From Sphingomonas sp. (lineage in GTDB: Bacteria > Pseudomonadota > Alphaproteobacteria > Sphingomonadales > Sphingomonadaceae), in NCBI GenBank assembly GCA_019747165.1, contig JAIERC010000220.1:1-53772 (forward strand): 53,772 bases of DNA. The letters are read 5' to 3'. Each line of letters opens with the position of its first letter. The first letter of the stretch is position 1. The notes beneath the pieces are model-generated. The model was not told the DNA's origin. It made no database searches and was given only the letters and a program-made list of their open reading frames with translations. Below are positions 8,986 to 17,754 of this stretch, piece after piece. The position numbers and the translations under genes were made by a program.

Positions 8986-9678
8986 TCAATTCACGTCGAT
9001 TTTCTCCGAGACAGGCGACGGGAGGCGCATTTGTAAAGCATGATGCACCTCATTGGCTTCGGTTGCAGTATCATACATTGTCAATGCGCCCCCATAGAGC
9101 ACGGCCCCACGGGTACAATAACGCTCCAGCGTTCCCGGATCGTGAGAGGTCATGATCAACGCTGCACGATCCCGCCGCGATAGAAGTTCTTCCTCGCACC
9201 GTCGGCGAAAACGCGCATCGCCTACGGACGTCACTTCGTCAACAATGTAGCAATCGAATTCGATCGCGAGCGATACCCCAAAGGCCAGACGAGATATCAT
9301 ACCCGACGAATAGTTGACGACCGGCTGATCCATAAAGACGCCAAGCTGCGCAAAATCCTCGACATATGCAAGGACATCCTTTTCATCCTTTCCATAGATT
9401 CGGGCGATGAACCGCACATTGTCAGCGCCCGACGTCAAGGTTTGGAAACAGTTGGCGAGGCCGATCGGCCATGAGGTTCGCATATTGCGAGTCACTGTGC
9501 CCGCGGTTGGATGTTCGATACCTGCGATTAGCCGCAGCAATGTGGATTTGCCCGCTCCGTTCGCACCGCAAATGCCGAGGCTGTCGCGCGGCTTTATCGC
9601 GAAGTTGAGCCGGTCGAACACCCGGTTGACAAGCCCTAGCGTCCGATATGTTTTCGATACGTCCGTAAACGTGATCAT
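8986..9678 (-). CDS. kpsT: Capsule polysaccharide export ATP-binding protein (KpsT-like)
   Basis: The protein has 230 residues. Walker A is GANGAGKST, the ABC signature reads NYSSGMISRLAF, and Walker B is CYIVDEVTSVGD followed by the switch histidine in TSHDP. The short length and the signature variant fit KpsT/Wzt-type ATPases without a C-terminal glycan-binding domain. It should power export of a lipid-linked capsular polysaccharide with the KpsM permease at 11937, which unusually sits in the divergent unit more than 2 kb away. The ATG at 9678 faces the 269-bp region shared with the methyltransferase unit. Confidence 0.9.
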   Translation of the reverse strand: MITFTDVSKTYRTLGLVNRVFDRLNFAIKPRDSLGICGANGAGKSTLLRLIAGIEHPTAGTVTRNMRTSWPIGLANCFQTLTSGADNVRFIARIYGKDEKDVLAYVEDFAQLGVFMDQPVVNYSSGMISRLAFGVSLAIEFDCYIVDEVTSVGDARFRRRCEEELLSRRDRAALIMTSHDPGTLERYCTRGAVLYGGALTMYDTATEANEVHHALQMRLPSPVSEKIDVN

Positions 9679-9947
9679 CGAGGCAGCCGATCAGTTTTGC
9701 GCATTAGCGATAGCGCCCCTGGGGAGACGGGCGCTTCCTTGACGGTTATATGTCGTCAGCCTCGTACATGCTGCAAGCCCCTTGAGACCACCCCCTTAGA
9801 ATAAATTGTCAACCGCGTTGCGTTTGCCATAGATTGCAAGCTGATCGTGACGTAACGCGCTCGTGATCCAAATCCACATGCTTGGCTGCCCTGGCCAAGG
9901 CGATAGCGATGGCCAGGGTGAGTCAGGTTACAAGGATGATATCTCGA
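9679..9947. promoter_or_regulatory. Divergent control region of the split export locus
   Basis: This 269-bp gap separates kpsT and the genes behind it (minus strand) from the methyltransferase, kpsM and kpsE unit (plus strand). All parts of one exporter are transcribed away from it, so both promoters must lie here. I could not assign individual promoter boxes or an operator. Confidence 0.4.
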
Positions 9948-10811
9948 ATGAAGTCGATCTTTACAAAACCCTCCGTGCCGGTTGCTTTGACGTCTGCGTC
10001 GGTCGCAATTGGCCCGCCGACCTTGGCCAAGCCCGTCTCCCAAGCGTGTACGGCGAACCAGTTCCTTGAAGATGCCTATGCTTACTGGTGCGAGCAGCTT
10101 TTTGAGGGCCAGCGTATGCACCGCAAACAATGGGAATTTTGCTATATCGCGCAGGCACTTTCGCTGGCCGGCGCGCTTAGCCCGGGGCGCTGCGGCGTGG
10201 GTTTCGGGGTCGGAGCAGAGCCGCTGGGCGCCCTGTTTGCGGCGCGAGGCGCAAAGATTGTTGGCACCGACCTAGAACCGGAACAGGCAAAAAGCGATGG
10301 CTGGATCGATACCGATCAGCATGCGTCGGGCAAGCATGCGATGAACGACCGGGGCATTTGCCCTGCCGACCGGTTCGAGCGCAACGTCAGCTTTCGCTTT
10401 GCCGATATGAATGACATCCCGGCCGAGATCGGACATTTCGATTTCTGCTGGTCGGCCTGCGCATTCGAGCATTTGGGGTCAATCAGCAATGGTCATGACT
10501 TCATTCTGAATACAGCGCGCCTGCTCAAGCCTGGCGGGACCAGCGTGCACACGACGGAGCTGAACTGCTCGTCGAATGACGAGACGCTGTCCTCCGGCTC
10601 GACCGTTCTCTTCCGAAGGCGCGATTTTGAAGCGATGGCCGCCGATCTCACGAAGATGGGATTTGAAGTCGCTTTCAATTGGGACTTGGGCGACCAGCCG
10701 CTCGATTATCATGTAGATATGCCGCCATATTCGGAAGATAAACACCTGAAATTACAGCTTGATCGATGGGTGTCTACTTCGTTCGGCCTGATCATTCGTA
10801 AACCTTTGTGA
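9948..10811 (+). CDS. Class I SAM-dependent methyltransferase
   Basis: The protein has 287 residues from the ATG at 9948, preceded by AAGGATG about 10 bp upstream. An alternative start 22 codons upstream is possible. A Rossmann-type SAM site is visible: GVGFGVGAEPLGALF, then the acidic end of the second strand in GTDLEPEQ, and FDFCWSACAFEHLGS as motif IV, then ARLLKPGGTSVHTTE. It is the first gene of the plus-strand export unit, so sugar or glycan-end modification is a reasonable guess. The substrate is unknown. Confidence 0.82.
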   Translation: MKSIFTKPSVPVALTSASVAIGPPTLAKPVSQACTANQFLEDAYAYWCEQLFEGQRMHRKQWEFCYIAQALSLAGALSPGRCGVGFGVGAEPLGALFAARGAKIVGTDLEPEQAKSDGWIDTDQHASGKHAMNDRGICPADRFERNVSFRFADMNDIPAEIGHFDFCWSACAFEHLGSISNGHDFILNTARLLKPGGTSVHTTELNCSSNDETLSSGSTVLFRRRDFEAMAADLTKMGFEVAFNWDLGDQPLDYHVDMPPYSEDKHLKLQLDRWVSTSFGLIIRKPL

Positions 10812-10854
10812 TAAAATATGGCCAAGTGTTTTATTTATAAGGCAAATAATCTAA

Positions 10855-11955
10855 ATGCGATCAGTTGATCCTTTCTCCTTTTTTGTCGGCCATGAAAGCA
10901 TTATTGCGGGTTTGGGTGGGTCGACGCCTTCCCCCGATCATCGTTACTGCTTTCATACCAACTATCTTGATGTGAAACCTGGTCGGGCGGTGTTTCACGT
11001 AACGATCCATCGACCGCGGGCTAGCTTTGGCGAGCTGAATATTCGGGTTATGGCCCTGCCAACTGAGCGGGATGCGTCGGTTGCAGCGAGTCTGGCCATC
11101 GACCTTGAAGGCGTGGAGGCGCACGATCTCCATCGCGGGCTGCGTTTCTTGGCGGTAGACGGAGTTAAATACGCCCTTTTTGGGTTTGTGAGCGATTCTG
11201 CTGATCTGAAGGCCGAAGCTCTTGATGTTGCGCTCGAGGAGCTAGGCAAGGCGCACTCGCATGCCAAGCCAGCCCTAGGTACCGGCGCTGCGCAACCTAG
11301 GTTGGCGCGCAGTGACCTTAAGAGCATCTCGACGACAAGGCGCTTGTTCGCCGAGCTGGCACCGGCTCCCGATCTGCCATTTGCGCAGCCGATGCAGAAG
11401 TCTGGCGATGCCATGAATCTGCTCGCAACTCGGTGGCCGCACGTAGGTATGGACGGACCGAACACGCTCGACCATTGGAGTAGCTGCATGGCGCTCCAGA
11501 TGCTCGAATTGGTCGGTTTGATCGGGCCTTCCAGCCACGGTCTGCTGGTGGACATAGCGAATGCCGGCTTGATCGAGACATTGAAACTGGGTGGGTGCAG
11601 CGTTGACATGATCGAGCTGGATGCAGAGGACGCAGACTTGCTTGCGCTCAATTATCTGGAGCCCGACTATGATTTCGCTATGGTTATGGCGGCCCAGAAA
11701 TGGCAGGCCGTTGGCGGGTTGGAAATGTTGTGCGAAAGAGTGATGGAGTGCCTTGCCAAGGTCGGTTTCATTCTGATGATTGTCGAGATCGCAGGCGGAG
11801 GAAGCGCCGCGGCGTTTCGCAATCGCATGCAGCAATTGTGTTTGCATTGTATGAGCCTGGGGCATGATGTGATGCAATTAGCTTTTCCCTCCGGGGATGG
11901 GTGGTATCCTCAGACCGGTGCCGCTAGTCGCTTTATTTGGATAGCGCGGAAGTGA
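10855..11955 (+). CDS. Unrecognised protein in the capsule export unit
   Basis: The 366-residue protein has no signal peptide or membrane segment that I can see. The N-terminal 130 residues (HTNYLDVKPGRAVFHVTIHR) look like a beta-rich binding domain. The C-terminal half (LLVDIANAGLIETLKLGG, then VDMIELDAEDADLLALN and an LMIVEIAGGGS strand) has the rhythm of a degenerate Rossmann or methyltransferase fold without a clear SAM glycine motif. The methyltransferase gene lies 43 bp upstream. The 3' end overlaps the proposed TTG start of kpsM, so translation is probably coupled. I do not assign a function. Confidence 0.7.
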   Translation: MRSVDPFSFFVGHESIIAGLGGSTPSPDHRYCFHTNYLDVKPGRAVFHVTIHRPRASFGELNIRVMALPTERDASVAASLAIDLEGVEAHDLHRGLRFLAVDGVKYALFGFVSDSADLKAEALDVALEELGKAHSHAKPALGTGAAQPRLARSDLKSISTTRRLFAELAPAPDLPFAQPMQKSGDAMNLLATRWPHVGMDGPNTLDHWSSCMALQMLELVGLIGPSSHGLLVDIANAGLIETLKLGGCSVDMIELDAEDADLLALNYLEPDYDFAMVMAAQKWQAVGGLEMLCERVMECLAKVGFILMIVEIAGGGSAAAFRNRMQQLCLHCMSLGHDVMQLAFPSGDGWYPQTGAASRFIWIARK

Positions 11956-12758
11956 CCAAAGCTTACGGTACCGCCCGATCCTTCATTGCTGGCTGGCGGA
12001 TCCAGCAATCTGTCATCAGTGCGCTGGCACTGCGAGAGATGCAGACGCGCTACGGGCGTGACAATATTGGCTTTCTTTGGATGGTAGCAGAACCGCTAAT
12101 GCTGGCCAGCGTCATTACCAGTTTGCACCAACTGGCACCAGCCGGCGAGAACGGAGGTAGCATGGCCCCCTTCCCCTTCGCCCTAATTGGCTATTGCGTC
12201 TTTATCATTTTCCGCAACAGCTTCAACCGATCAGAGGGCGCGCTTTATGCGGCTGGAGGGCTCTCCTATCACGTGCAGATAACCCCTTTCGACATCATGG
12301 CATCAAAATCGTTGGTCGAAATGAGCGGCGCAGTGCTTGCTTTTTTGTTGTTGAGCGGCGTCGGCATCATGCTGGGGCTGATGGAATTGCCAGTGCGCCC
12401 CTTGTATCTTTTGGCGGCATTCATCGCGATGGCGCTAATGACTCATGGGATGTGTATGGTCGCCGCGGCGGTCACGTATACAAACCATGTGCTCGGACGC
12501 TTCGTCCACGCGTTCTCCTATTTCATGTTTCCGTTGAGCGGGGCCTTCTTCACGGTGAGCTTTCTGCCGCCATGGGCTCGTCCAGTGATTGTGTGGAACC
12601 CGATGGTGACGATTTTTGAAACTGCGCGTTACGGAATGTTTATCAATGCCACGCCGGCATACATCTATCCCGAATATATCATCGGTTTCATAATGCTCAT
12701 GTGGTGTTGGGGCTTAGTGGTCATTCGGGACGTCAGAAAACACATTCACGTAAGTTAA
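11937..12758 (+). CDS. kpsM: Capsule export ABC permease (KpsM-like)
   Basis: The protein is about 273 residues from a TTG at 11937, overlapping the preceding gene by 19 bp; a GTG at 11952 is an alternative. It shows the ABC-2 permease pattern: the cytoplasmic entry ALREMQTRYGRDNIGFLW, several hydrophobic helices, and the late periplasmic loop FFTVSFLPPWARPVIVWNP. It should form the inner-membrane channel with the KpsT-like ATPase at 8986. kpsE follows after 37 bp. Confidence 0.88.
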   Translation: MDSAEVTKAYGTARSFIAGWRIQQSVISALALREMQTRYGRDNIGFLWMVAEPLMLASVITSLHQLAPAGENGGSMAPFPFALIGYCVFIIFRNSFNRSEGALYAAGGLSYHVQITPFDIMASKSLVEMSGAVLAFLLLSGVGIMLGLMELPVRPLYLLAAFIAMALMTHGMCMVAAAVTYTNHVLGRFVHAFSYFMFPLSGAFFTVSFLPPWARPVIVWNPMVTIFETARYGMFINATPAYIYPEYIIGFIMLMWCWGLVVIRDVRKHIHVS

Positions 12759-12795
12759 AAAACCTGCTGCATCCGGACGCAAGGACAATATAATC

Positions 12796-13959
12796 GTGCT
12801 AGGTATTATAACCCCCAGTATTTCTAATGACCAGAAAGCTGAAAACGTCTGGCGTTTACGTGCAGAAAAGTTGCTGTTTAGCTATCGATATTTTATCCTT
12901 TTTGTTGTCTTGCCGATTGCTGTTCTCGCAACTTATTATTACGTTATTGCGTCGGACCAATACGAGACTTCGGCCGATTTTGTCGTGCGCAAGGCCGATG
13001 TTTCAGGCGCGCAGACGGGGGGAGGCCAGATTTTAGGCTTCAATCTCGGCGGATCTATTGTTTCGTCAGAGGCCTATATGGTCAACGACTATCTGCTTTC
13101 TATCGACGCAGCGGAACGGTTGTCTCGGCAGAACGGGCTGATCGAGCGGTTCACTCGCCCATCGATTGACGTGTTTAGCCGGCTATGGGGAGACAAACCG
13201 TCGCCGGAACGGCTTTTGAAATATTATCGCAAGCACGTTTCGTTTCATGTTGATTCCGAAACCGGCATTACGCAAATGAACGTCCATGCCTTCACCCCCG
13301 GCGATGCTTATGAGATCGGCAATGCACTGCTCCGAATGGGTGAAGAGCAGATCAATCAACTGAATATCCGGACATATCGTGATCAGGTGGCGCATGCGCG
13401 CAGCGAGGCCGAACTGGCGGAAGCAGCTCTAAAATCTGCCGAGCGCGCGCTAACCGACTATCGACGCTCCAATAACGACATCGATCCGGCGGGAAGTGCC
13501 AGGGCACAGGTGTCGCTGGTCAGTAACCTCACCGCGGGATTGACCACAGCACGGGCAAGACTGAGGGCCATGGAGGGCTTAATCAGTCCATCGAGTCCAC
13601 AATATCGGGCGATGGTTTCGCAGATGCGTGCGCTTGAGGCGCAGGTCGCCAGTCAATCAGGACGGATTGCCGGTAACGACAGGTCAATTGCTTCGTCCCT
13701 AGGTGGATATGAGAACTTACAGGTGCAGCAAGAAGCCGCAGTTCGGCGGTACGCTGCAGCCGCCGCTGCTTATGAAACGGCGCGAAGTGAGGCCGTCCGG
13801 AAGAAAACCTATCTCATTAGGATCGTCGATGCCAATCGCGCAGTAAAGCCGCTATACCCGGAACGCGCCAAAATCGTTGGGACAGCCCTGCTCACGCTGG
13901 TTTTCGCCTACGCGATCGGCTGGCTCCTGGTGCAAGGGGTTAGAGAGCATGAGATATGA
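12796..13959 (+). CDS. kpsE: Capsule export inner-membrane/periplasmic protein (KpsE-like)
   Basis: The protein has 387 residues from a GTG at 12796. A membrane segment near residues 32-52 is followed by a Wzz-type periplasmic region (YETSADFVVRKADVSG), then a long helical, coiled-coil-rich stretch (SEAELAEAALKSAERAL) and a second membrane segment close to the C-terminus (AKIVGTALLTLVFAYAIGWLL) after PLYPERAK. This is the polysaccharide co-polymerase 3 layout, bridging the KpsMT transporter to the outer-membrane exporter. KpsC/KpsS-type lipid-linker genes are not in the window. Confidence 0.88.
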   Translation: MLGIITPSISNDQKAENVWRLRAEKLLFSYRYFILFVVLPIAVLATYYYVIASDQYETSADFVVRKADVSGAQTGGGQILGFNLGGSIVSSEAYMVNDYLLSIDAAERLSRQNGLIERFTRPSIDVFSRLWGDKPSPERLLKYYRKHVSFHVDSETGITQMNVHAFTPGDAYEIGNALLRMGEEQINQLNIRTYRDQVAHARSEAELAEAALKSAERALTDYRRSNNDIDPAGSARAQVSLVSNLTAGLTTARARLRAMEGLISPSSPQYRAMVSQMRALEAQVASQSGRIAGNDRSIASSLGGYENLQVQQEAAVRRYAAAAAAYETARSEAVRKKTYLIRIVDANRAVKPLYPERAKIVGTALLTLVFAYAIGWLLVQGVREHEI

Positions 13960-14039
13960 TGTGAACGAATCCACCGGCGTGAACCGCCCCCGCCACGGGC
14001 AGATGGACACCCGAGTTAACTTATCAGCGGCCTGAAAAT

Positions 14040-14489
14040 GTGAAGCACGTCGCCGGAAGCCGATGCATGGGGCGCTCACGCGGCGGGCTGACGACCAAAA
14101 TCCATGGGCTGGTCGATGCGCGCGGGCTGCCGATCACGCTCAAGCTGGCGCCCGGTCAGGCGCACGACGGTCGCAGCGCCGCCGACCTGCTTGCGACACT
14201 CGGCAACGGAGATGTGCTCCTTGCCGACCAAGCCTATGACAGCGGCGTGCTCCGCGCCGACATGGCTGCACGCAGTGTCTGGGCGAACGTCAGGGCACTC
14301 CCGAACCGCAAGCAGCGCTTCGCATTCAGCCCGTTACGCTACCGCTACCGCAACTTGGTCGAACGCTTCTTCAGCACGCCCAAACACTTCCGCGCCATCG
14401 CCACCCGCTTCGAAAAGCATGCTGACAACTACCTCGCGCTCGTCAAACTCGTCGCGTCAAAAATCCGGATGCGCTTCATCAGGCGGTAA
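14040..14489 (+). pseudogene. IS5-family transposase, C-terminal relic
   Basis: The frame of 149 codons matches only the second half of an IS5-group DDE transposase: GLTTKIHGLVDARGLP, APGQAHDGRSA, LLADQAYDSGVLRA, then YRNLVERFFSTPKHFRAIATR. The N-terminal half with the first catalytic Asp is missing. No inverted repeat could be paired with confidence, although GAGCGGATTCGC near 14494 may be a residual end. It marks a junction between kpsE and the methyltransferase block. Confidence 0.85.
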
Positions 14490-14924
14490 CCTAGAGCGGA
14501 TTCGCTAACCATCGTTCGGTCGATGGCAATTCTGGGTCGCATAGACCCTTACCCCCCCAGCGATGCTGCCCTCTGTCTGAGGCTGCGTGAGAAGCTTTTC
14601 GCCAGCTCTTTAGGGCGCCTCGCATTAGGGTGCCCTTGCTCTTGGGAGCAACGGCGCCGGACATTCAGAACGATCGGCCGAAGGCGCTTTTAAGCCCCAC
14701 ACGCTATGGAGATTCGGCCGAGTGCCGAGACTTGGTTACCTTGGGTGGACGCAGCTTGAAACCTGTTTTGTTTTCGTCCCAATGGGTGGATGCGAACCCC
14801 TAGTCACGCCGGGCCACCGATGCCGACCTAGCCAACGAACGCCGCACCAAAATCAGGTTGCATCCAAAAGCCTTTAACCATAATGTTGCCGTTGGTCATG
14901 CGCAATCAATAGGCCTTCCGGACA
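14490..14924. other. Gene-free stretch after the IS5 relic
   Basis: The 435 bp hold no frame with recognisable homology. The left part may be residual IS5 DNA. The last 100 bp become AT-richer and presumably carry the promoter of the methyltransferase gene at 14925. Confidence 0.35.
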
Positions 14925-15599
14925 ATGTCGCTTGAGCAGAACAAACAACCGAGCTTGAAGCCACCCTTCTCCCTTAAAGACAAAAAAGTAGAACGGACGA
15001 AATCCGCGAAGGTATTCGGAGAAATTTTTCGTACAAACTATTGGGGTAGTTCGGAATCAGTGTCTGGGGAGGGTTCCACCTTGGATAATACCTCGGCTAT
15101 TCGTGCGGCCTTGCCACCTTTGATTGAAGCCCTTCATATCCGATCGATCCTGGATATACCATGTGGTGATTTTCACTGGATGAATGCAGTAGGTCTAGAT
15201 CTAGACTATCATGGAGGTGATATTGTCGCAGAACTGGTCGCTCAAAATCAGCAACGATATGGCAGTGAAAAGCGTAGGTTTTCCCATTTAGACGTGCGCA
15301 GTTCATTTTTACCAAAAGTAGATTTGATTTTGGTGCGCGATTGCCTGGTTCACATGCCGACGAGCGATGTCAGGAAGGCAATATCAAATATTCGTCTATC
15401 CGGCGCAAAATGGCTATTGGCGACAACGTTTACGCAACGTTCTGAGAACGATCGCTTGCCCGATTGGCTATGGCGACCGCTGAATATGGAGCTGTCAGAC
15501 TTTGATCTGGGCAAGGCGGACCGGATTATTAGCGAAGAATTTTTCGGCGATGACGGCAAATGGAGCGACAAAAGCTTGGGTCTTTGGCGTATCACTTGA
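14925..15599 (+). CDS. Class I SAM-dependent methyltransferase
   Basis: The protein has 224 residues from the ATG at 14925. The SAM-binding strand and loop read SILDIPCGDFHWM, with the second acidic strand in YHGGDIV and motif IV in VDLILVRDCLVHMPT. The last third (SDFDLGKADRIISEE) resembles small methyltransferases often found in glycan clusters. Base composition is visibly AT-richer than the flanking genes, in line with horizontal acquisition. It stands alone between the IS5 relic and the IS630 element; the substrate is unknown. Confidence 0.8.
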   Translation: MSLEQNKQPSLKPPFSLKDKKVERTKSAKVFGEIFRTNYWGSSESVSGEGSTLDNTSAIRAALPPLIEALHIRSILDIPCGDFHWMNAVGLDLDYHGGDIVAELVAQNQQRYGSEKRRFSHLDVRSSFLPKVDLILVRDCLVHMPTSDVRKAISNIRLSGAKWLLATTFTQRSENDRLPDWLWRPLNMELSDFDLGKADRIISEEFFGDDGKWSDKSLGLWRIT

Positions 15600-15728
15600 C
15601 CTAAATCAGTGCTCAGATTTAACCAGATGGAGAATCATGCAAACCGGTTAGGTCTGTACTACCTGTCGCGGGCCGATCCTGCGATGTAACTCTAGGAGAC
15701 TGACCCGATCGCCGCCGCCGATGGGCTA

Positions 15729-16754
15729 GAACATTTTGTTTTTAGTCGAACGCATATCCTGAGTTGGTGATGTAGTTTCGGCACTCGTGCGGCGGGAAAA
15801 CATCGAGTAGCTGTCCGATGGGATTCCAGAGAGCGTCGCGGGTTCTGGCGGCGGCCTTTCTGAGCAGCGCCTTGAGTCTGGCGAAGGCCTGCTCGATCGG
15901 GTTGAGGTTTGGGGAGCAGGGCCGCGGGTACAGGAGCTGGCACCGACCGCCCTGAACGCTTCGCGCACGCCCCCGACTTTGTGGCTGGAGAGGTTATCCA
16001 TCACCACGACATCGCCGTGCTTGAGCGAGGGGGCGAGGAACTGTGTGAGATAGGCCTTGAACACCTCGCCGGTCATCGGGCCATCGAGCACGAATGGGGC
16101 AATGATCCTGGTGCTGCGCAGACCCGCGACAAAGGTCGTGGTCGGCCGATGCCCATGCGGCGCGGCGTCGATAAGACGCTGGTCCTTTGGACCCCAGTCG
16201 TAATGCCGGATCATGTGGGTCGCAGCCCCTGTCTCATCGAGAAAGACAAAGGCCCTCGGGTCCATATGGCGCTGCCATATCCGCCACTGAAGACGATGCT
16301 CGGCAACGTCGGCGCGATCCTGCTTGGCGGCCCTTATCGTCTTTTTTTGTGTGACAGGCTGAGATAGCGCAGCCGGGGCCGGATCGTGCCCAGGCAACCA
16401 GGATCAATTCCGCGCGTCAGCAGCTCTTCCCGGATCTTGGCAAGCCTGATGCTCTTGCGCTTTGCCCTCACCTCGCGCAGTGGATCGTTATGGTCGGCAA
16501 GCAAGGGCTTGCGATAGCCGCCGATCTTCGCAGGCGCCGCCGACCTTGTCGCCCGAACCCGTTGCATCAGCTTGATCGCCGCCGAGGCGCTTACATCAAA
16601 GCGCGCCGCCGCCGCCCTTGCCGAACTGCCTTCGTCAACCGCTCGGACCAGCCGTAATCGAAAATCTGACGATAAGGGAGCCGTCATCGTCGCCTCCGTC
16701 GTAACCGGAAGCTTCGAATCAGAAACCGCGAATCCGTGCAATCTCAAAATGCTG
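15729..16754 (-). mobile_element. IS630-family insertion sequence
   Basis: The outer ends are inverted repeats: GAACATTTTG at 15729 and, on the complementary strand, CAGCATTTTG ending at 16754. Each end is directly flanked by TA (15727-15728 and 16755-16756), the target duplication expected of this family. Removing the element and one TA rejoins an open reading frame in the methyltransferase gene to the right, which confirms the borders. It holds one transposase gene in two frames. Confidence 0.88.
15742..16687 (-). pseudogene. IS630 transposase, two-frame and damaged
   Basis: The first frame (ATG at 16687, 117 codons to 16334) carries the helix-turn-helix part (SSARAAAARFDVSASAAIKL). It meets the second frame at a run of seven A residues (complement of 16342-16348), where a -1 shift gives VTQKKTIRAAKQDRADV. 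The DDE parts FVFLDETGAATHM and VVMDNLSSHK follow. A further shift near 15925 is needed to reach the last motif (CSPNLNPIEQAFARLK) and the expected end at 15742. The A run could be a natural frameshift site; the second shift looks like a true lesion, so this copy is probably inactive. Confidence 0.8.
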
Positions 16755-17754
16755 TAGCGTTAGCGGACGCGTCGACCTTTGAGCAAATCCACACGCTGGT
16801 CGTTGTGGTCAACTCAAGGGCGCTAAAGCCGCATTCGAGCAAGTCATCGGGAACTGCGTTCATCGCCCGATTGCGGTGAAACTTGTCCACCCGGAATCCC
16901 GCCTCAACAAGGAATTGGCGAACCTGGAACGTGGTGAACTTGTTGAGGCTAGAGCCTTCGCGCAGCGTAAAAAAGCTTTTGTTGTCAAAGTCGTAAGGGA
17001 AGTCGTCGACCGACTTGAGGTGACCCCAAGGCTGGCCTCTTTTGAAGTAAGGACACGTTACGCAGGCGGTAGGATCACGCCGAGCTTCTAAACGCTCGTT
17101 CCATGTCCAAGGCATCGCGCTGAGCAATTTAACCCTGTGGTCAGCAGAAGCGTCGCACTTTTCTGAGCGATCCCAACAGTCCACTCCTTGAAATACTACC
17201 TGCCCCGCGTCTCCGTAAAACCAAAAACCGTGGTCATGCGAACCACACGGAGAATAGTAATTATCGTGAACGTTCATATAAATGCCATCCGTATTCAGAA
17301 TTTTCTGAATTGCGTCGAAACATGCCGGAAGATCGCTGATGTGCTCCGTCACCGTATTTGAAAAAATCAAATCGAATTTAGTATCGAGCTTGATTGGATC
17401 ATCAACGAAATTAACAATCGAAATCTGTTGAAACTCGATAGAATTACAAGAAAGTATCTCCGGAGCAATTGCGCTTTTCGTAACCCAACTATCAATCGCA
17501 ACTATTTCGCTGGCGCCCAAACAAAAGAAAGCTGCCGCAAAGCCGCCAAGACCTGCCTCCCAGTCCAGGACGCGCTTTCCGATGTACATCTTAGGAGAAA
17601 GACAGCCAACCGCCTCATGATATTTCAGGGTAGCGATCTTCCCTTCCACGTCGGCTCTTGTAGCCGGATTCAGAGTATTAAGAAACGCGGTCGCTCTATT
17701 TTGGATTGCCTCGGCTGAAATGAGGTCAAATTGAGGTAGTATAGTCATTGGCAT
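16744..17754 (-). CDS. SAM-dependent methyltransferase, 3' end rewritten by IS630
   Basis: The 336-residue protein has a methyltransferase core: KRVLDWEAGLGGFAAAF, VAIDSW, FDLIFSNTVTEHISDLP and ILNTDGIYMNVHDNYY. A cysteine pair (CVTCPYF) lies further on. The IS630 element is inserted at the extreme 3' end, and the present stop codon (16744-16746) lies inside the IS inverted repeat. Joining across the element and one TA continues the frame SPSAAAIGSVS to a TAG at 15692-15694. The native protein therefore ended differently by about a dozen residues. The core is intact, so activity may survive. Composition is AT-rich; the substrate is unknown. Confidence 0.8.
   Translation of the reverse strand: MPMTILPQFDLISAEAIQNRATAFLNTLNPATRADVEGKIATLKYHEAVGCLSPKMYIGKRVLDWEAGLGGFAAAFFCLGASEIVAIDSWVTKSAIAPEILSCNSIEFQQISIVNFVDDPIKLDTKFDLIFSNTVTEHISDLPACFDAIQKILNTDGIYMNVHDNYYSPCGSHDHGFWFYGDAGQVVFQGVDCWDRSEKCDASADHRVKLLSAMPWTWNERLEARRDPTACVTCPYFKRGQPWGHLKSVDDFPYDFDNKSFFTLREGSSLNKFTTFQVRQFLVEAGFRVDKFHRNRAMNAVPDDLLECGFSALELTTTTSVWICSKVDASANATAF

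Noticed and set aside
10990..11010. A second parS-like string (TGTTTCACGT)
   Set aside because: It lies inside a coding region and only the left ten bases match; chance is likely.
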